Source: Exiguobacterium sp. SL-9 (GTDB lineage: Bacteria > Bacillota > Bacilli > Exiguobacteriales > Exiguobacteriaceae). From it: a stretch of 64,000 nucleotides of DNA. Below are positions 26,807 through 35,975 of this stretch, piece after piece (the stretch's first letter is position 1; each line of letters begins with the position of its first letter). Below the pieces are notes generated by a model. The model made no database searches, was not told the origin of the DNA, and saw only the letters and a list, made by a program, of their open reading frames with translations. Both the position numbers and the translations under genes were made by a program. The DNA lies in assembly GCF_004336985.1 (NCBI RefSeq), contig NZ_SJUO01000002.1, forward strand, positions 310,001 through 374,000, read 5' to 3'.

Positions 26807-27972
26807 GACCGGCCTACATATTCGGCGAGAACGAAAACTCGTACCGTTTTCACGAGGATCACCCGTTCAATCCGATTCGCCTGGAGCTGACGACGTCCCT
26901 CCTGAACGCCTCAGGTAAGCTCCAAGCCTCCGAGTGTATCGCCCCTCCCCTCGCCTCGGTTGAATCGCTCGCGCTCGTCCACGACATCGATTATATCGAG
27001 GCGGTCCAAGCAGCGGCCGCAGGTGAGCTGTCGACGTTAAAAGCGAACAAATTCGGTCTCGGGACAGAAGACACTCCAATTTTCCCGACGATTCATGAAG
27101 GGGCCGCTCGACTCGTGGGTGGGACGATACACGCCCTCGACTTGGTCGCGAGCGGTAAATTCGAGCGTGCCTTTCACGTCGGGGGCGGCCTGCATCACGG
27201 AATGAGACGAAAAGCATCAGGTTTCTGTGTCTATAACGATGCAGCTGTCGCCATTGCCCACGTCCGTCAGACGTACGGGTCGCGTGTGTTGTATGTCGAT
27301 ACGGATGCCCATCATGGTGACGGCGTCCAATGGCTGTTTTATGATGATGCGGATGTGATGACGTTATCGATCCATGAGACCGGTCGCTACTTGTTCCCTG
27401 GGACAGGAGCGGTCACGGAGCGTGGCAACGGAAATGGCTACGGATACAGCTGGAATGTCCCAGTCGATGCGTTCACCCAGGATGATTCTTTCCTACACTG
27501 TTACGAGACCGTGTTCCGGGAAGCGTGTGAGTGGTTCAAACCGGATATCATCCTGACACAGAATGGAGCCGACGCTCATGCGTTCGACCCGTTGACACAC
27601 CTTGCCTCCACGATTCGGACGTTCGAACAGATTCCTCAAATCGCCTCTCGACTCGCCGATGAGTATACGGAAGGTCGCCTCGTCGCGCTCGGCGGCGGCG
27701 GATATGACTGGTATCGGACGGTGCCGCGCGCCTGGGCCCAAGTGTGGGCCGGCTTGACGCGCGAGGTGCCGTACAGTGGGGACATCCCGATTGAATGGAT
27801 TGACCAGTGGCAGGCCAAAGCCGATCAACCTTTGCCCACGCGTTGGGATGATCACACGTACACGTTCCAACATATTCCCCGGCGCCAACAGATCGAAGAG
27901 AAGAACTGGGAAGTGTCGAAACGCGCATTTTGGCCGTTCATCTCGAACGATCGCAAATCAATATATGTCTAA
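26803..27972 (+). CDS. acuC: AcuC histone-deacetylase-family lysine deacetylase
   Basis: Zn-dependent deacetylase that reactivates acetylated AcsA. The 389 residues carry HHGMRRKASGFCVYNDAAVA (the His pair), the metal ligands Asp and His in DTDAHHGDGVQ, and the glycine-rich LGGGGYDWYRT near the C-terminus. Its start overlaps the acuB stop (ATGA), showing translational coupling. It ends at a terminator shared with ccpA. Confidence 0.95.
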   Translation: MRPAYIFGENENSYRFHEDHPFNPIRLELTTSLLNASGKLQASECIAPPLASVESLALVHDIDYIEAVQAAAAGELSTLKANKFGLGTEDTPIFPTIHEGAARLVGGTIHALDLVASGKFERAFHVGGGLHHGMRRKASGFCVYNDAAVAIAHVRQTYGSRVLYVDTDAHHGDGVQWLFYDDADVMTLSIHETGRYLFPGTGAVTERGNGNGYGYSWNVPVDAFTQDDSFLHCYETVFREACEWFKPDIILTQNGADAHAFDPLTHLASTIRTFEQIPQIASRLADEYTEGRLVALGGGGYDWYRTVPRAWAQVWAGLTREVPYSGDIPIEWIDQWQAKADQPLPTRWDDHTYTFQHIPRRQQIEEKNWEVSKRAFWPFISNDRKSIYV

Positions 27973-28020
27973 AAAAATCCCCTCGTCCGCGGAGTGACTC
28001 CGACAGGCGAGGGGATTTTT
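27971..28020. terminator. bidirectional terminator acuC / ccpA
   Basis: CCCCTCG (27979-27985) pairs with CGAGGGG (28008-28014), with an inner CGGAG/CTCCG stem (27990-27994 with 27998-28002). A and T runs border it on both strands. Confidence 0.9.
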
Positions 28021-28022
28021 AT

Positions 28023-29036
28023 TCAGTCTTGGCGTACCGAATCGCGACGTTCGATGCGGTGCGGTAAGACGACGTTTTTCTCTTCGATTTCTTCAGCGTT
28101 CAAGATTTTCGTCAAGAGACGCATGGCAACGGCACCGATGTCATACATCGGTTGGACGACCGTCGTCAATTTCGGACGAATCATCGTCGCGAGACGCGTG
28201 TTATCATGGCCGACGACTTCAAAATCGTTCGGGACCGAGAAACCGGCGTCTTGAATCGCGTGAATGACACCGAGTGCCATCTCATCCGTACCGGCGAAAA
28301 TCGCTTTCGGGCAATCGTCACGTTCGAGCATCTTCTGCATCGCCTCAAGGCCTGATGCGTACGTGTAATTCCCGAGGACGACGTCACTCTCACGGAACGG
28401 GAGTCCGGCGTCGTCAAGGGCACGGCGGTAACCAGAGAATTTCTTCTCGCCATTGATTTGTTGCTCGAGTGGTCCCGTGATGAAGCCCACTTGTTTATGA
28501 CCGTGGCCAATCAACATTTCGGTCGCATCGTATGCCGCTTGCTCATAATCGATGTTGACCGCAGGGAGATCATACCCTTGGTTGAGTGTCGCCGCAAGGA
28601 CGATTGGGACCGGTGACTTTTTAAACTCGTTGACGAGGTCTTCGTGCAGACGACCGCCCATGAAAATGATACCGTCGACTTGTTTTCCGAGCAACGTGTT
28701 CAACAAATGAATCTCTTTGTCACGGTTCGAGTCTGAGTTCCCGAGGATGATGTTGTACTTGTACATCGTCGCGACGTCCTCGATTCCGCGCGCGAGGTCT
28801 GCGAAGAAGATGTTCGAGATATCAGGGACGATGACGCCGACCGTCGTCGTCTTCTTGCTGGCAAGTCCACGGGCGACGGCGTTCGGGCGATAGCCGAGAC
28901 GGTCAATCGCATCTTGGACTTTCTTGCGGGTCGTCGGTTTGACGTTCGGGTTTCCGTTGACGACGCGTGAAACGGTTGCCATCGACACCCCGGCTTCTCG
29001 TGCGACATCATAGATCGTTACATTGTTACTATTCAT
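28023..29036 (-). CDS. ccpA: catabolite control protein A
   Basis: LacI-family global regulator of carbon catabolite control, which binds cre sites with HPr-Ser46-P. The 337 residues start with the helix-turn-helix [20 protein letters not shown], then [14 protein letters not shown] and the hinge. The periplasmic-binding-like effector core follows ([30 protein letters not shown]). ATG at 29036 has AGGAGGAG seven bases upstream. It lies beside acsA/acuABC, its likely targets, as in Bacillus, and downstream of aroA(G). Confidence 0.97.
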   Translation of the reverse strand: MNSNNVTIYDVAREAGVSMATVSRVVNGNPNVKPTTRKKVQDAIDRLGYRPNAVARGLASKKTTTVGVIVPDISNIFFADLARGIEDVATMYKYNIILGNSDSNRDKEIHLLNTLLGKQVDGIIFMGGRLHEDLVNEFKKSPVPIVLAATLNQGYDLPAVNIDYEQAAYDATEMLIGHGHKQVGFITGPLEQQINGEKKFSGYRRALDDAGLPFRESDVVLGNYTYASGLEAMQKMLERDDCPKAIFAGTDEMALGVIHAIQDAGFSVPNDFEVVGHDNTRLATMIRPKLTTVVQPMYDIGAVAMRLLTKILNAEEIEEKNVVLPHRIERRDSVRQD

Positions 29037-29086
29037 TAAAACTCCTCCTACAAGCAATGATTTTCAAACGATTTTCAAAAAACGTG

Positions 29087-29131
29087 TCAAAAAAGGAAGA
29101 CAGGTATCTGTCATCATTTTACCCTGTCTTC
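29087..29131 (-). terminator. aroA(G) terminator upstream of ccpA
   Basis: GAAGACAGG (29096-29104) pairs with CCTGTCTTC (29123-29131), and the minus strand continues into C then six T. It separates aroA(G) from ccpA. Confidence 0.85.
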
Positions 29132-29138
29132 ACGCTAT

Positions 29139-29160
29139 ATAAAACGTTTCCAATTGGAAA
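29139..29160. promoter_or_regulatory. palindrome and weak cre-like box before ccpA
   Basis: TTTCCAATTGGAAA (29147-29160) is a perfect 14-base palindrome just after the aroA(G) stop. Overlapping it, TGGAAACGTTTTAT on the minus strand (29152-29139) matches cre at 11 of 14 positions. Function is not shown. Confidence 0.35.
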
Positions 29161-29162
29161 GC

Positions 29163-30254
29163 TTACTTTTTTACCAAATCAAGTTGAGGGAACTGAGCCG
29201 TTAGCCCGTCCACGAATTGATCGAACTGGTCGAAATCGAGTTGTTGCTGGGCATCTGATAAGGCGATGGCCGGGTTCGGGTGTACTTCCACCATAACGCC
29301 ATCCGCTCCGACCGCAAGCGCTGCTTTCGCTGCCGGAAGTAGCAAGTCGCGTCGTCCTGTCGAGTGCGTGACGTCGACCATGACCGGCAAATGCGTCTCT
29401 TGTTTCAAAATAGGGACCGCTGTAATATCGAGCGTGTTGCGCGTCGCCCGTTCATACGTCCGAATCCCTCGCTCGCACAAGATGACTTGGCTGTTGCCGC
29501 TTGCCATAATATACTCGGCCGCATAGATGAACTCTTCAATCGTTGCCGACAAACCGCGCTTTAAGAGCACCGGCTTATCCGTCTTCCCGACTTCTTTCAG
29601 CAAGTCGAAGTTTTGCATATTGCGTGCGCCGACTTGGATGATGTCCACATAAGGAAGTGCCGACTCGACGGCACCAGGCGTCATGATTTCAGAGATGACC
29701 CGCAAGTCATGACGATCTGCCGCTTGCTTCAACAGTTTCAATCCCTCGAAACCGAGCCCTTGGAAGTCGTATGGGGAGGTGCGTGGCTTGTACGCGCCGC
29801 CTCGCAAGATTTTCACACCGGACAACGCCAATTTTTCGGCGACGGCATTCACTTGCTCAAATGATTCGACCGCGCATGGACCTGCAATCAATTGCGGGCG
29901 TCCATTGCCGATCGTGACATCATCGAGCGTGACGATGGTGTCTTCAGCTTGGCGCTTCCGCGAGACGAGCAACGTCTTATCTCGATCTTCCCCTTGCAGT
30001 TCGGCCGAGGCTTTAAACATCTCTTTGAACAGATGCTGCAAGCGCGCCGTTTCGAACGGCCCCGGATTCTCCGCAGCGACGAAATCGAGCATCTCACGTT
30101 CACGTACCGGATCGTATCGCTCCACACCTTGCAGACGTTTTACTTTTCCAATCTCAACAGCGAGTGTGCCGCGGCGGCTGAGCAAGTCGAGCATTTCACG
30201 ATTCAACTCATCCATCTCGCGACGTAATCGATTCAACTGATCTTGTGGACTCAT
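29163..30254 (-). CDS. aroA: chorismate mutase / DAHP synthase fusion
   Basis: First enzyme of the aromatic pathway: condenses PEP and erythrose 4-phosphate to DAHP. The 363 residues have an N-terminal AroQ chorismate mutase (1-85, [19 protein letters not shown]) that acts as feedback sensor in Bacillus (AroA, also AroG). The DAHP synthase barrel follows, with [56 protein letters not shown] and EVHPNP. GAGAGGG precedes ATG. It is monocistronic, with a terminator before ccpA. Confidence 0.97.
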   Translation of the reverse strand: MSPQDQLNRLRREMDELNREMLDLLSRRGTLAVEIGKVKRLQGVERYDPVREREMLDFVAAENPGPFETARLQHLFKEMFKASAELQGEDRDKTLLVSRKRQAEDTIVTLDDVTIGNGRPQLIAGPCAVESFEQVNAVAEKLALSGVKILRGGAYKPRTSPYDFQGLGFEGLKLLKQAADRHDLRVISEIMTPGAVESALPYVDIIQVGARNMQNFDLLKEVGKTDKPVLLKRGLSATIEEFIYAAEYIMASGNSQVILCERGIRTYERATRNTLDITAVPILKQETHLPVMVDVTHSTGRRDLLLPAAKAALAVGADGVMVEVHPNPAIALSDAQQQLDFDQFDQFVDGLTAQFPQLDLVKK

Positions 30255-30354
30255 AATTACCCTCTCATTTCTAAGCCGTTCTTTCCAGATTCTTAATTAT
30301 AACGAACTTTAATCGCTTTGTCATAAGGAAATGGGCTGACGACACAAAATCAAC

Positions 30355-30383
30355 AAAAAAAGCGCCCGGATAGACCGGACGCT
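30355..30383 (-). terminator. ytxGH terminator
   Basis: AGCGCCCGG (30361-30369) pairs with CCGGACGCT (30375-30383), one mismatch; the A run 30355-30360 gives the T tail on the minus strand. Confidence 0.82.
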
Positions 30384-30390
30384 CGAGACA

Positions 30391-31077
30391 TTACTTGTTG
30401 CCGTTTTTTAAGTCGTTTTTCAAGTCCTTCAATTCTTGTTTCGACTCATCGTCGAGCAAATCTTTGACAGGGGCTTCAAAATCCGATTCGTAGTTCTCTG
30501 ATTGGTCACGACTGCTCGATGCTTCTTGTTTGTTCGTCGCCGTTTTTTTTGTGTTCGCCTTGTTTTCAGATGCCTTCGATTTTTCAGTAGACGCATCAGA
30601 TTTGGCGTCTGCTTTCGACGAATCATTCGCATCTTTCGGTTCGCTCGATTGATCTTCTGAAGCGCGATCCAGTTGCTCTTTTACTTCAGCTTCTGCCTCG
30701 GCTACGAGTTGATCGGCTTTCTCCATCGCCTCTTCAATTGACAACTCGTCTTCATCGACTTGTTGTTTCAATTCTGCGGCTTCACGCGCTTTATCTTTAA
30801 CGAGGTTCAAGACCGGCGCTGCTTTATCGCTCGCGACTTTAATCCATTCGCCGACGACTGGCTCCGCTTTTTCGCGTACTTCTTTCGATTTGACCGTCAA
30901 TCGCTCACGCGACGTCGCCGTCTTCTCATCTAAATACGTACGCACTTCCCGACCGCTCTTCGGTGCTGTGAGGAGCGCCACGGCTGCACCGATTACGCCG
31001 CCGAGAACGACACCTGCCAAAAATCCACCGCTCGATTGCTGTTCGTTGTTATATGTTTTGTTCTTGTCGTATGTCAT
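30391..31077 (-). CDS. ytxH: YtxH domain stress protein
   Basis: A 228-residue protein with the YtxH signature: a glycine/alanine-rich membrane-inserting segment (GGFLAGVVLGGVIGAAVALL, residues about 17-37) followed by TAPKSGREVR. The rest is long, charged, helical and low in complexity, with Ser/Lys/Asp/Glu-rich stretches from about residue 125 that look disordered. Bacillus YtxH is a general stress protein of unknown activity. AAAGGAGG precedes ATG. It lies 22 bases downstream of ytxG in one unit; the ytxJ gene that follows in Bacillus is absent here. Confidence 0.87.
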   Translation of the reverse strand: MTYDKNKTYNNEQQSSGGFLAGVVLGGVIGAAVALLTAPKSGREVRTYLDEKTATSRERLTVKSKEVREKAEPVVGEWIKVASDKAAPVLNLVKDKAREAAELKQQVDEDELSIEEAMEKADQLVAEAEAEVKEQLDRASEDQSSEPKDANDSSKADAKSDASTEKSKASENKANTKKTATNKQEASSSRDQSENYESDFEAPVKDLLDDESKQELKDLKNDLKNGNK

Positions 31078-31099
31078 CGTTACTTCCTCCTTTTGCTAG

Positions 31100-31624
31100 T
31101 TATGATTTAATCGTATCGTCTGTCGCAATCAATCCTGGTGAGACCGTTGTCGGTTCTTGTTCTTGCTTCCGGTCCCGACGTCCACGACGACGTGATGGTC
31201 GTTCGTCAGAAGACGTTTCAGGTTTATTTTTCTTAAATAATTCTACAGCGACAGATCCCCAACGTACCGCTTGGGCAATCTGGTCTTTATTTTCGTCTGC
31301 TGCCACGTGAACAGAAGAAGAAACCGTTCGTACCGATTCTGTCACTTCGTTAAGTGACGTGCCAAGCTCATCAAGGGCGTGAGCCACCGGTGCGAGCAAT
31401 TCTGTTTTCTCTTCGACGTTATCTACGAGACGGTTCGTCTTATGTAAGAGCGCCGTCACTTCCATTGTGATTCCGTCTAATTGACGTTCTAAGTTTTCGG
31501 TCGTGTTGGCGACGCTACCGAGTGTCCGATTGACGTTCGACAAGACGCGAGCCAAGAAAAATACGAGTACGACAAATGCGAGTGCCGCGATGAGCCCTGC
31601 AATGCCTCCTAATGTGATTTCCAT
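31100..31624 (-). CDS. ytxG: YtxG-like DUF948 membrane protein
   Basis: A 174-residue protein with one N-terminal transmembrane helix (GGIAGLIAALAFVVLVFFLA). A methyl-accepting-like helical region follows (NTTENLERQLDGITMEVTALL), typical of DUF948. The C-terminal tail is basic (PSRRRGRRDRKQ). The family is linked to general stress in Bacillus. AGGAGG precedes ATG. First gene of the ytxGH pair, with an extended -10 promoter upstream. Confidence 0.87.
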   Translation of the reverse strand: MEITLGGIAGLIAALAFVVLVFFLARVLSNVNRTLGSVANTTENLERQLDGITMEVTALLHKTNRLVDNVEEKTELLAPVAHALDELGTSLNEVTESVRTVSSSVHVAADENKDQIAQAVRWGSVAVELFKKNKPETSSDERPSRRRGRRDRKQEQEPTTVSPGLIATDDTIKS

Positions 31625-31660
31625 GCATCCATTCCTCCTGTTCGATAATGTGGTGTTTTC

Positions 31661-31669
31661 ATTATAGCA
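31661..31669 (-). promoter_or_regulatory. extended -10 promoter of ytxGH
   Basis: TGCTATAAT on the minus strand, about 37 bases upstream of the ytxG ATG. No strong -35 and no clear sigma-B signature. Confidence 0.6.
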
Positions 31670-31796
31670 CCATTATGACTGAAAAGATTTGTCACAACCG
31701 TTTTCGCCATCCGGTCTGATTATTCCTTTACCCGTTTTTATGTTTTCGATTACACTAAAATAGAAATAAATTTAAAAAAGTTAAAGGGGTGGACGT

Positions 31797-32909
31797 ATGA
31801 GAGATCCAAGAATCACGCAACTCGCCGACGGATTAATCAATTATTCAGTCGAATTAAAACAAGGGGAACGCGTTCTAATCGAAAATTTCGGTGTCGAGGA
31901 GTCGCTCGTCGAAGCGCTTGTCGAGAAAGCGTACGAAGCCGGGGGGCATCCGTTCGTCTTGTTGAAAGAGAGCCGTATTTTGCGCAAGCTCTACACGGGG
32001 GCGAGCCGGGAGCAGCTTGAGCTCATGGCCGACATCGAGCGCAAACAGATGCAGGCGATGGACGCCTACATCGGACTTCGGGCCGGTGATAACATTAACG
32101 AGCTATCGGACGTTCCGGCCGAACAACAAAAACTCGTCGGGGCCACGATCGGCAAAATGCATACCGAGGACCGCGTCAAAGGTACGAAATGGGTCGTACT
32201 CCGTTACCCGTCGCCATCGATGGCGCAACTCGCTGGTAAATCGACCGAGGCGTTCGAAGATTTCTATTTCAACGTCTGTACACTCGACTATGGGAAGATG
32301 GACCGAGCCATGGACGCACTCGTCACGCTCATGAACGAGACGGACCGTGTCACCATTAAAGGGCCGGGAACGGACCTCACCTTCTCAATCAAGGACATCC
32401 CGGCCATTAAGTGCTCGGGTCAAATGAACATCCCGGACGGTGAAGTGTTCACAGCGCCGGTTAAAGACTCGATTAACGGCGTCATCACCTATAACACACC
32501 GTCTCCGTATCACGGCTTCACGTTCGAGAACGTGTCGTTGACGTTCCAAGATGGAAAAATCGTCGACGCGACGGCGAACGATACAGACCGGATCAATGAA
32601 GTGTTCAACACGGATGAAGGCGCACGCTATGTCGGCGAATTCGCCATCGGCGTCAACCCGTACATCCAGCATCCGATGAAAGATATCTTGTTCGACGAGA
32701 AAATCGACGGCAGTTTCCACTTCACACCGGGTCAGGCTTACGATGATGCCTATAACGGGAACGACTCTTCAATTCACTGGGATCTCGTCAATATCCAACG
32801 TCCTGATTACGGCGGCGGTGAGATTTGGTTCGATGACGTCTTGATTCGCAAAGACGGCCGTTTTGTCGTCGATTCACTCTTGCCACTCAACCCAGAAAAC
32901 TTAAAATAA
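31797..32909 (+). CDS. M29 family aminopeptidase (AmpS/PepS)
   Basis: Cobalt/zinc-activated leucyl-type aminopeptidase of the M29 family, 370 residues, cytoplasmic, usually a dimer. Family landmarks: QGERVLIENF near the N-terminus, SGQMNIPDGEVFTAPVKDS in the middle, GEFAIGVNPYIQHPMKDILFDEKIDGS, and SSIHWDLV holding a metal ligand. The C-terminus ends VDSLLPLNPENLK. AAAGGGG precedes ATG. It is monocistronic, with a strong shared terminator. Confidence 0.94.
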   Translation: MRDPRITQLADGLINYSVELKQGERVLIENFGVEESLVEALVEKAYEAGGHPFVLLKESRILRKLYTGASREQLELMADIERKQMQAMDAYIGLRAGDNINELSDVPAEQQKLVGATIGKMHTEDRVKGTKWVVLRYPSPSMAQLAGKSTEAFEDFYFNVCTLDYGKMDRAMDALVTLMNETDRVTIKGPGTDLTFSIKDIPAIKCSGQMNIPDGEVFTAPVKDSINGVITYNTPSPYHGFTFENVSLTFQDGKIVDATANDTDRINEVFNTDEGARYVGEFAIGVNPYIQHPMKDILFDEKIDGSFHFTPGQAYDDAYNGNDSSIHWDLVNIQRPDYGGGEIWFDDVLIRKDGRFVVDSLLPLNPENLK

Positions 32910-32911
32910 AA

Positions 32912-32945
32912 AAACAAGCGTGCCGATTGCGGCACGCTTGTTTTT
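32912..32945. terminator. bidirectional terminator M29 peptidase / dps
   Basis: AAAACAAGCGTGCCG (32912-32926) pairs perfectly with 32931-32945 around an ATTG loop, between convergent stops. Confidence 0.93.
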
Positions 32946-32947
32946 TA

Positions 32948-33400
32948 TTACAGTTTGGTCTTTTTGCCGAGCGCTGCCGACATCATCCAAATCTCTTTCT
33001 CGAGGCGTTCGATGTGAGACACGAATGTGTCTTCGATCGCTTCATCCCCGTCTTCGAAGTTTTCCATCGCGTCTTGCATCTCTTGACGGATTTGTTTGAA
33101 GTCACCGATGACGTCTTTGATCATCTGCTCGGTATCCGCGTGACGATCCCCTTCTTGCAACGTCGAATGTTCGAGATATTCTTTCATCGTCGCATACGGT
33201 TCGCCGTCATTCATCAAGAGACGCTCCGCCACGTCGTCGTACAATTCAGCGACGAGGTTATACAGTTCCTCTAACTTTTCGTGATACGTGAAGAAGTGAG
33301 GTCCGCTAATGTACCAGTGGTAGTTATGCAGTTTGACGAATAAGAGGCCGTAGTTGGCCACCTCTTTGTTCAATGTGTTCAAAGCACCTTGGCTTGCCAT
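32948..33400 (-). CDS. dps: Dps-family ferritin-like protein
   Basis: Mini-ferritin that stores iron and protects DNA from oxidation, 150 residues, expected to form dodecamers. The ferroxidase residues at the subunit interface are visible: LHNYHWYISGPHFFTYHEKLEELYNLVAELYDDVAERLL (His, His, Asp and Glu). A TTG-started extension (MEKEMLR) is possible, but the ATG at 33400 follows AAGGAG by nine bases and gives the usual family N-terminus. No basic DNA-binding tail is seen. It is monocistronic. Confidence 0.94.
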   Translation of the reverse strand: MASQGALNTLNKEVANYGLLFVKLHNYHWYISGPHFFTYHEKLEELYNLVAELYDDVAERLLMNDGEPYATMKEYLEHSTLQEGDRHADTEQMIKDVIGDFKQIRQEMQDAMENFEDGDEAIEDTFVSHIERLEKEIWMMSAALGKKTKL

Positions 33401-33465
33401 CCTTAACATCTCCTTTTCCAAATTCGGTCGCTAATACTATTACCGTCTTAGCTTGAGATTAAACA

Positions 33466-33496
33466 CAAAAAAAGCGAACAGCTTAAGCCGTTCGCT
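33466..33496 (-). terminator. murC terminator
   Basis: AGCGAACAGC (33473-33482) with GCCGTTCGCT (33487-33496), one mismatch, TTAA loop; A run 33466-33473 provides the minus-strand T tail. Confidence 0.87.
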
Positions 33497-33502
33497 CTCG
33501 AT

Positions 33503-34810
33503 TCACGCTTCAAGTTGGACGTGATTCTCATATTCACGTTGATACGTTTGGATGTCTCCGGCTCCCATGAACAGGAGAACAGCATCTGTATGTTGACTTA
33601 AGACGCTGACTCCGCCCCGCTTCAAGACATTCGCGCCTTCGATGCGCGATTGCAAGTCTTCAATCGTGACCGTGCCTTCTTGTTCGCGAGCCGAACCGAA
33701 GATGTCACACAAGTATACAGCATCCGCTTCAGCTAATGCCGCAGCGAAATCATCCATGAATGATTTAAGGCGGGTATACGTGTGTGGTTGGAAGATGGCT
33801 ACAACTTCACGGCCGACATATTTCTTACGCGCCGCTTCGACTGTCGCACTGATTTCCCGTGGATGGTGGGCATAATCATCCACTAACACTTGGTTTCCGA
33901 GCGTCGATTCGCTGAAACGACGTTTCACGCCGTTAAACGTCTCAAGACGATCTTTGACCAACTCTTTCGGTAAGTTCTCATAGTCACATGTCGCGATGAC
34001 GGCAAGGGCGTTCAAGACGCTGTGGTTGCCATATCCCGGAATGCGGAACGTCCCATAGAAGTCGTCACGTAAGTAGACGTCAAACGTCGTCCCGTTGTCC
34101 GTCGAGTTCACGTTCTCGGCGCGGAAGTCGTTATGGGCGCCAAAACCGTAGTAGACGATTGGCACGTTCGCTTGAATGTGTTGCAGGTTTTCATCATCGC
34201 CACAAGCGATGATGCCTTTTTTCACTTGTTTCGCCATCTCTTGGAACGCATCGATGACGTCATCGAGACCCGAGAAGTAATCCGAGTGATCAAAGTCGAT
34301 GTTTGTCATGATTGCGTAGTCTGGACGGTAGTATAAGAAGTGACGCTTGTACTCACATGCTTCGAATACGAAGTTTTTCGAGTCTTCGACCCCTTCTCCT
34401 GTGCCATCGCCGATCAAGAACGACGTCGGCTCGATGCCGCGCATGACGTGGGCTAAAAGGCCTGTCGTCGATGTCTTACCATGAGATCCCGTAATGGCGA
34501 CACTCGTGTAGTGGTCGGCCAGTTCGCCGAGAAACTCATAGTATTTGTATATCGTCAATCCGAGCTCGCGCGCCCGAACGACTTCAGGGTGATCGTCAGT
34601 GAAGGCGTTGCCCTGTACGACGATTTGCCCTTCGGTAATATTTTCAGGATCAAACGGAAGGATTTCAATTCCTTTGCGATTCAATGCTTCTTCAGTAAAA
34701 AATGCTTTGTCAACGTCCGAACCTCGGACCTCATTGTTCATGTCATTTAAAATTTGAGCTAAAGGACTCATGCCCGTTCCTTTAATTCCGACGAAGTGAT
34801 AACGGTTCAT
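33503..34810 (-). CDS. murC: UDP-N-acetylmuramate--L-alanine ligase
   Basis: Adds L-Ala to UDP-MurNAc in cytoplasmic peptidoglycan precursor synthesis. The 435 residues have the N-terminal Rossmann [18 protein letters not shown], the ATP-binding [15 protein letters not shown] (near residue 110), [22 protein letters not shown] and the C-terminal [17 protein letters not shown] lies ten bases before ATG. An extended -10 promoter with an overlapping palindrome lies between it and the SftA-like gene. Confidence 0.97.
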   Translation of the reverse strand: MNRYHFVGIKGTGMSPLAQILNDMNNEVRGSDVDKAFFTEEALNRKGIEILPFDPENITEGQIVVQGNAFTDDHPEVVRARELGLTIYKYYEFLGELADHYTSVAITGSHGKTSTTGLLAHVMRGIEPTSFLIGDGTGEGVEDSKNFVFEACEYKRHFLYYRPDYAIMTNIDFDHSDYFSGLDDVIDAFQEMAKQVKKGIIACGDDENLQHIQANVPIVYYGFGAHNDFRAENVNSTDNGTTFDVYLRDDFYGTFRIPGYGNHSVLNALAVIATCDYENLPKELVKDRLETFNGVKRRFSESTLGNQVLVDDYAHHPREISATVEAARKKYVGREVVAIFQPHTYTRLKSFMDDFAAALAEADAVYLCDIFGSAREQEGTVTIEDLQSRIEGANVLKRGGVSVLSQHTDAVLLFMGAGDIQTYQREYENHVQLEA

Positions 34811-34869
34811 CTGTAAATAGCCCCCCTAATTCATTGCGGTCTGCAGAAAAAATGCGACAAACCTTTGTC

Positions 34870-34898
34870 ATTATAGCAAAACTCCAGGAGTCATGCTA
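34870..34898 (-). promoter_or_regulatory. murC promoter with overlapping palindrome
   Basis: TGCTATAAT (34878-34870, minus strand) is an extended -10. The interrupted palindrome TAGCA..ACTCCAGGAGT..TGCTA (34874-34898) overlaps it and touches the stop codon of the upstream gene. It could be an operator or a weak terminator. Confidence 0.5.
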
Positions 34899-35909
34899 TT
34901 ACAGATTATTGTTTTTTTTCGCCAAACGGCGACTCTTGTACATCGCCATCCGGTCTTGCGGCGTCATCATGACGTTGAGCGGAGGGCCTTCCGCTTTGTA
35001 TGTGACGCTCATCGCAGGCGTCAACTCCTCTTCATCGGGGACTTCAATCGTGTCTTCGCTCTGTAATGTTTTCGCAACATCTTCGACAATCGGGGCCACC
35101 GTCTCGACCGGCGCCTCAAGCGAAACGTCTTCTTCGGTCACGTCCTCTTTTTCTTCCCGGACAGCAAGTTTCGATGATTTTAATTCGGTCGAACCCATGA
35201 ACACCGAGGCGAACCCGCTCTCTAAAATCGAAACTTCTCCGAGTAACGGTTTGATGTCTTGTTCAGTCGTCTCGGTTTCAGAGACGATTGGATTTTCCTC
35301 GGTCGTTTCCGTGGAAATAATCGTTTCTTCGCTCGGCACGTCCGCTTGCTCAGTGACAATTTCCTCAAGTTCTTCCACTGACGGCTCTTCTGCAACCGGT
35401 TCTTCTACAGCCGGCTCTTCTGCAACCGGTTCTTCTACCGACAGTTCTTCCACTGACGGCTCTTCTACTGCCAGCTCTTCTGCAACTGGTTCTTCCACCG
35501 ACAATTCTTCTGCTGATGCCGAATCAAGTTCATCCGTGCGCGCGTCAAAAGATTCCATTGTCGTTTCGTCAACGGTCAGTTTCGGTTCCTCGATAGGTTC
35601 CATGTCAAGCTTTGGTTCAACCGGAACAGCTGGCGTTGGGACATCATCAGCTACTCGTTCAACCGGTTGCGCGACCCGTCTTGCCTGCCTGACCGATAAG
35701 TCGTCTCTCGTCTCGGGAGAATGCCCGATTGGGAGTTCAATTTTCGGTTTAGGTCGAGCGTAACCGTAAATCGGTGATGGCACATCTGACGGAATGAACT
35801 CATCCTTCGGTTCGGGCTTCGGTGCAGGTGCACCTTTCTTCCCTTCTTGGGAAAGTTCACGCCGAATTCGGTCTGCTTGTTGTTTTAATGAACGTTCATA
35901 GGCATCCAT
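34899..35909 (-). CDS. SftA-linker-like protein lacking the FtsK motor
   Basis: A 336-residue acidic, low-complexity protein at the locus where Bacillus has sftA (ytpS), between murC and ytpR. The N-terminus is helical and charged (MDAYERSLKQQADRIRREL). Then comes EFIPSDVPSPIYGYARPK, which resembles the conserved linker motif of SftA translocases. Residues about 130-180 are imperfect repeats of VEEPVAEE/SVEEL. The C-terminus PPLNVMMTPQDRM resembles the segment just before the SftA motor, but the protein stops after KKNNNL. No ATPase remains in any frame before murC. GCGAGGA precedes ATG. Assignment is inference; it may be a free regulatory or scaffold remnant. Confidence 0.6.
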   Translation of the reverse strand: MDAYERSLKQQADRIRRELSQEGKKGAPAPKPEPKDEFIPSDVPSPIYGYARPKPKIELPIGHSPETRDDLSVRQARRVAQPVERVADDVPTPAVPVEPKLDMEPIEEPKLTVDETTMESFDARTDELDSASAEELSVEEPVAEELAVEEPSVEELSVEEPVAEEPAVEEPVAEEPSVEELEEIVTEQADVPSEETIISTETTEENPIVSETETTEQDIKPLLGEVSILESGFASVFMGSTELKSSKLAVREEKEDVTEEDVSLEAPVETVAPIVEDVAKTLQSEDTIEVPDEEELTPAMSVTYKAEGPPLNVMMTPQDRMAMYKSRRLAKKNNNL

Positions 35910-35946
35910 ACTTGATTCCTCGCTTTTTCACTCAATCCTATTTAGC

Positions 35947-35975
35947 AAAAAATCGGTCGAATTTAGCGACCGATT
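35947..35975 (-). terminator. ytpR terminator overlapping its stop codon
   Basis: AATCGGTCG (35951-35959) with CGACCGATT (35967-35975). The ytpR stop lies in the seven-base loop, and a T run follows on the minus strand. Confidence 0.85.

Noticed and set aside
35380-35510. Repeat array, considered as CRISPR
   Set aside because: The units are short, imperfect, in frame and encode VEEPVAEE-like residues; there are no constant repeats with unique spacers.
34834-35763. 309-codon Ser/Thr-rich open frame on the plus strand
   Set aside because: It is the complement of the low-complexity acidic gene at 34899-35909. It has no ribosome site or domain and only reflects the Glu/Val/Pro repeats read backwards.
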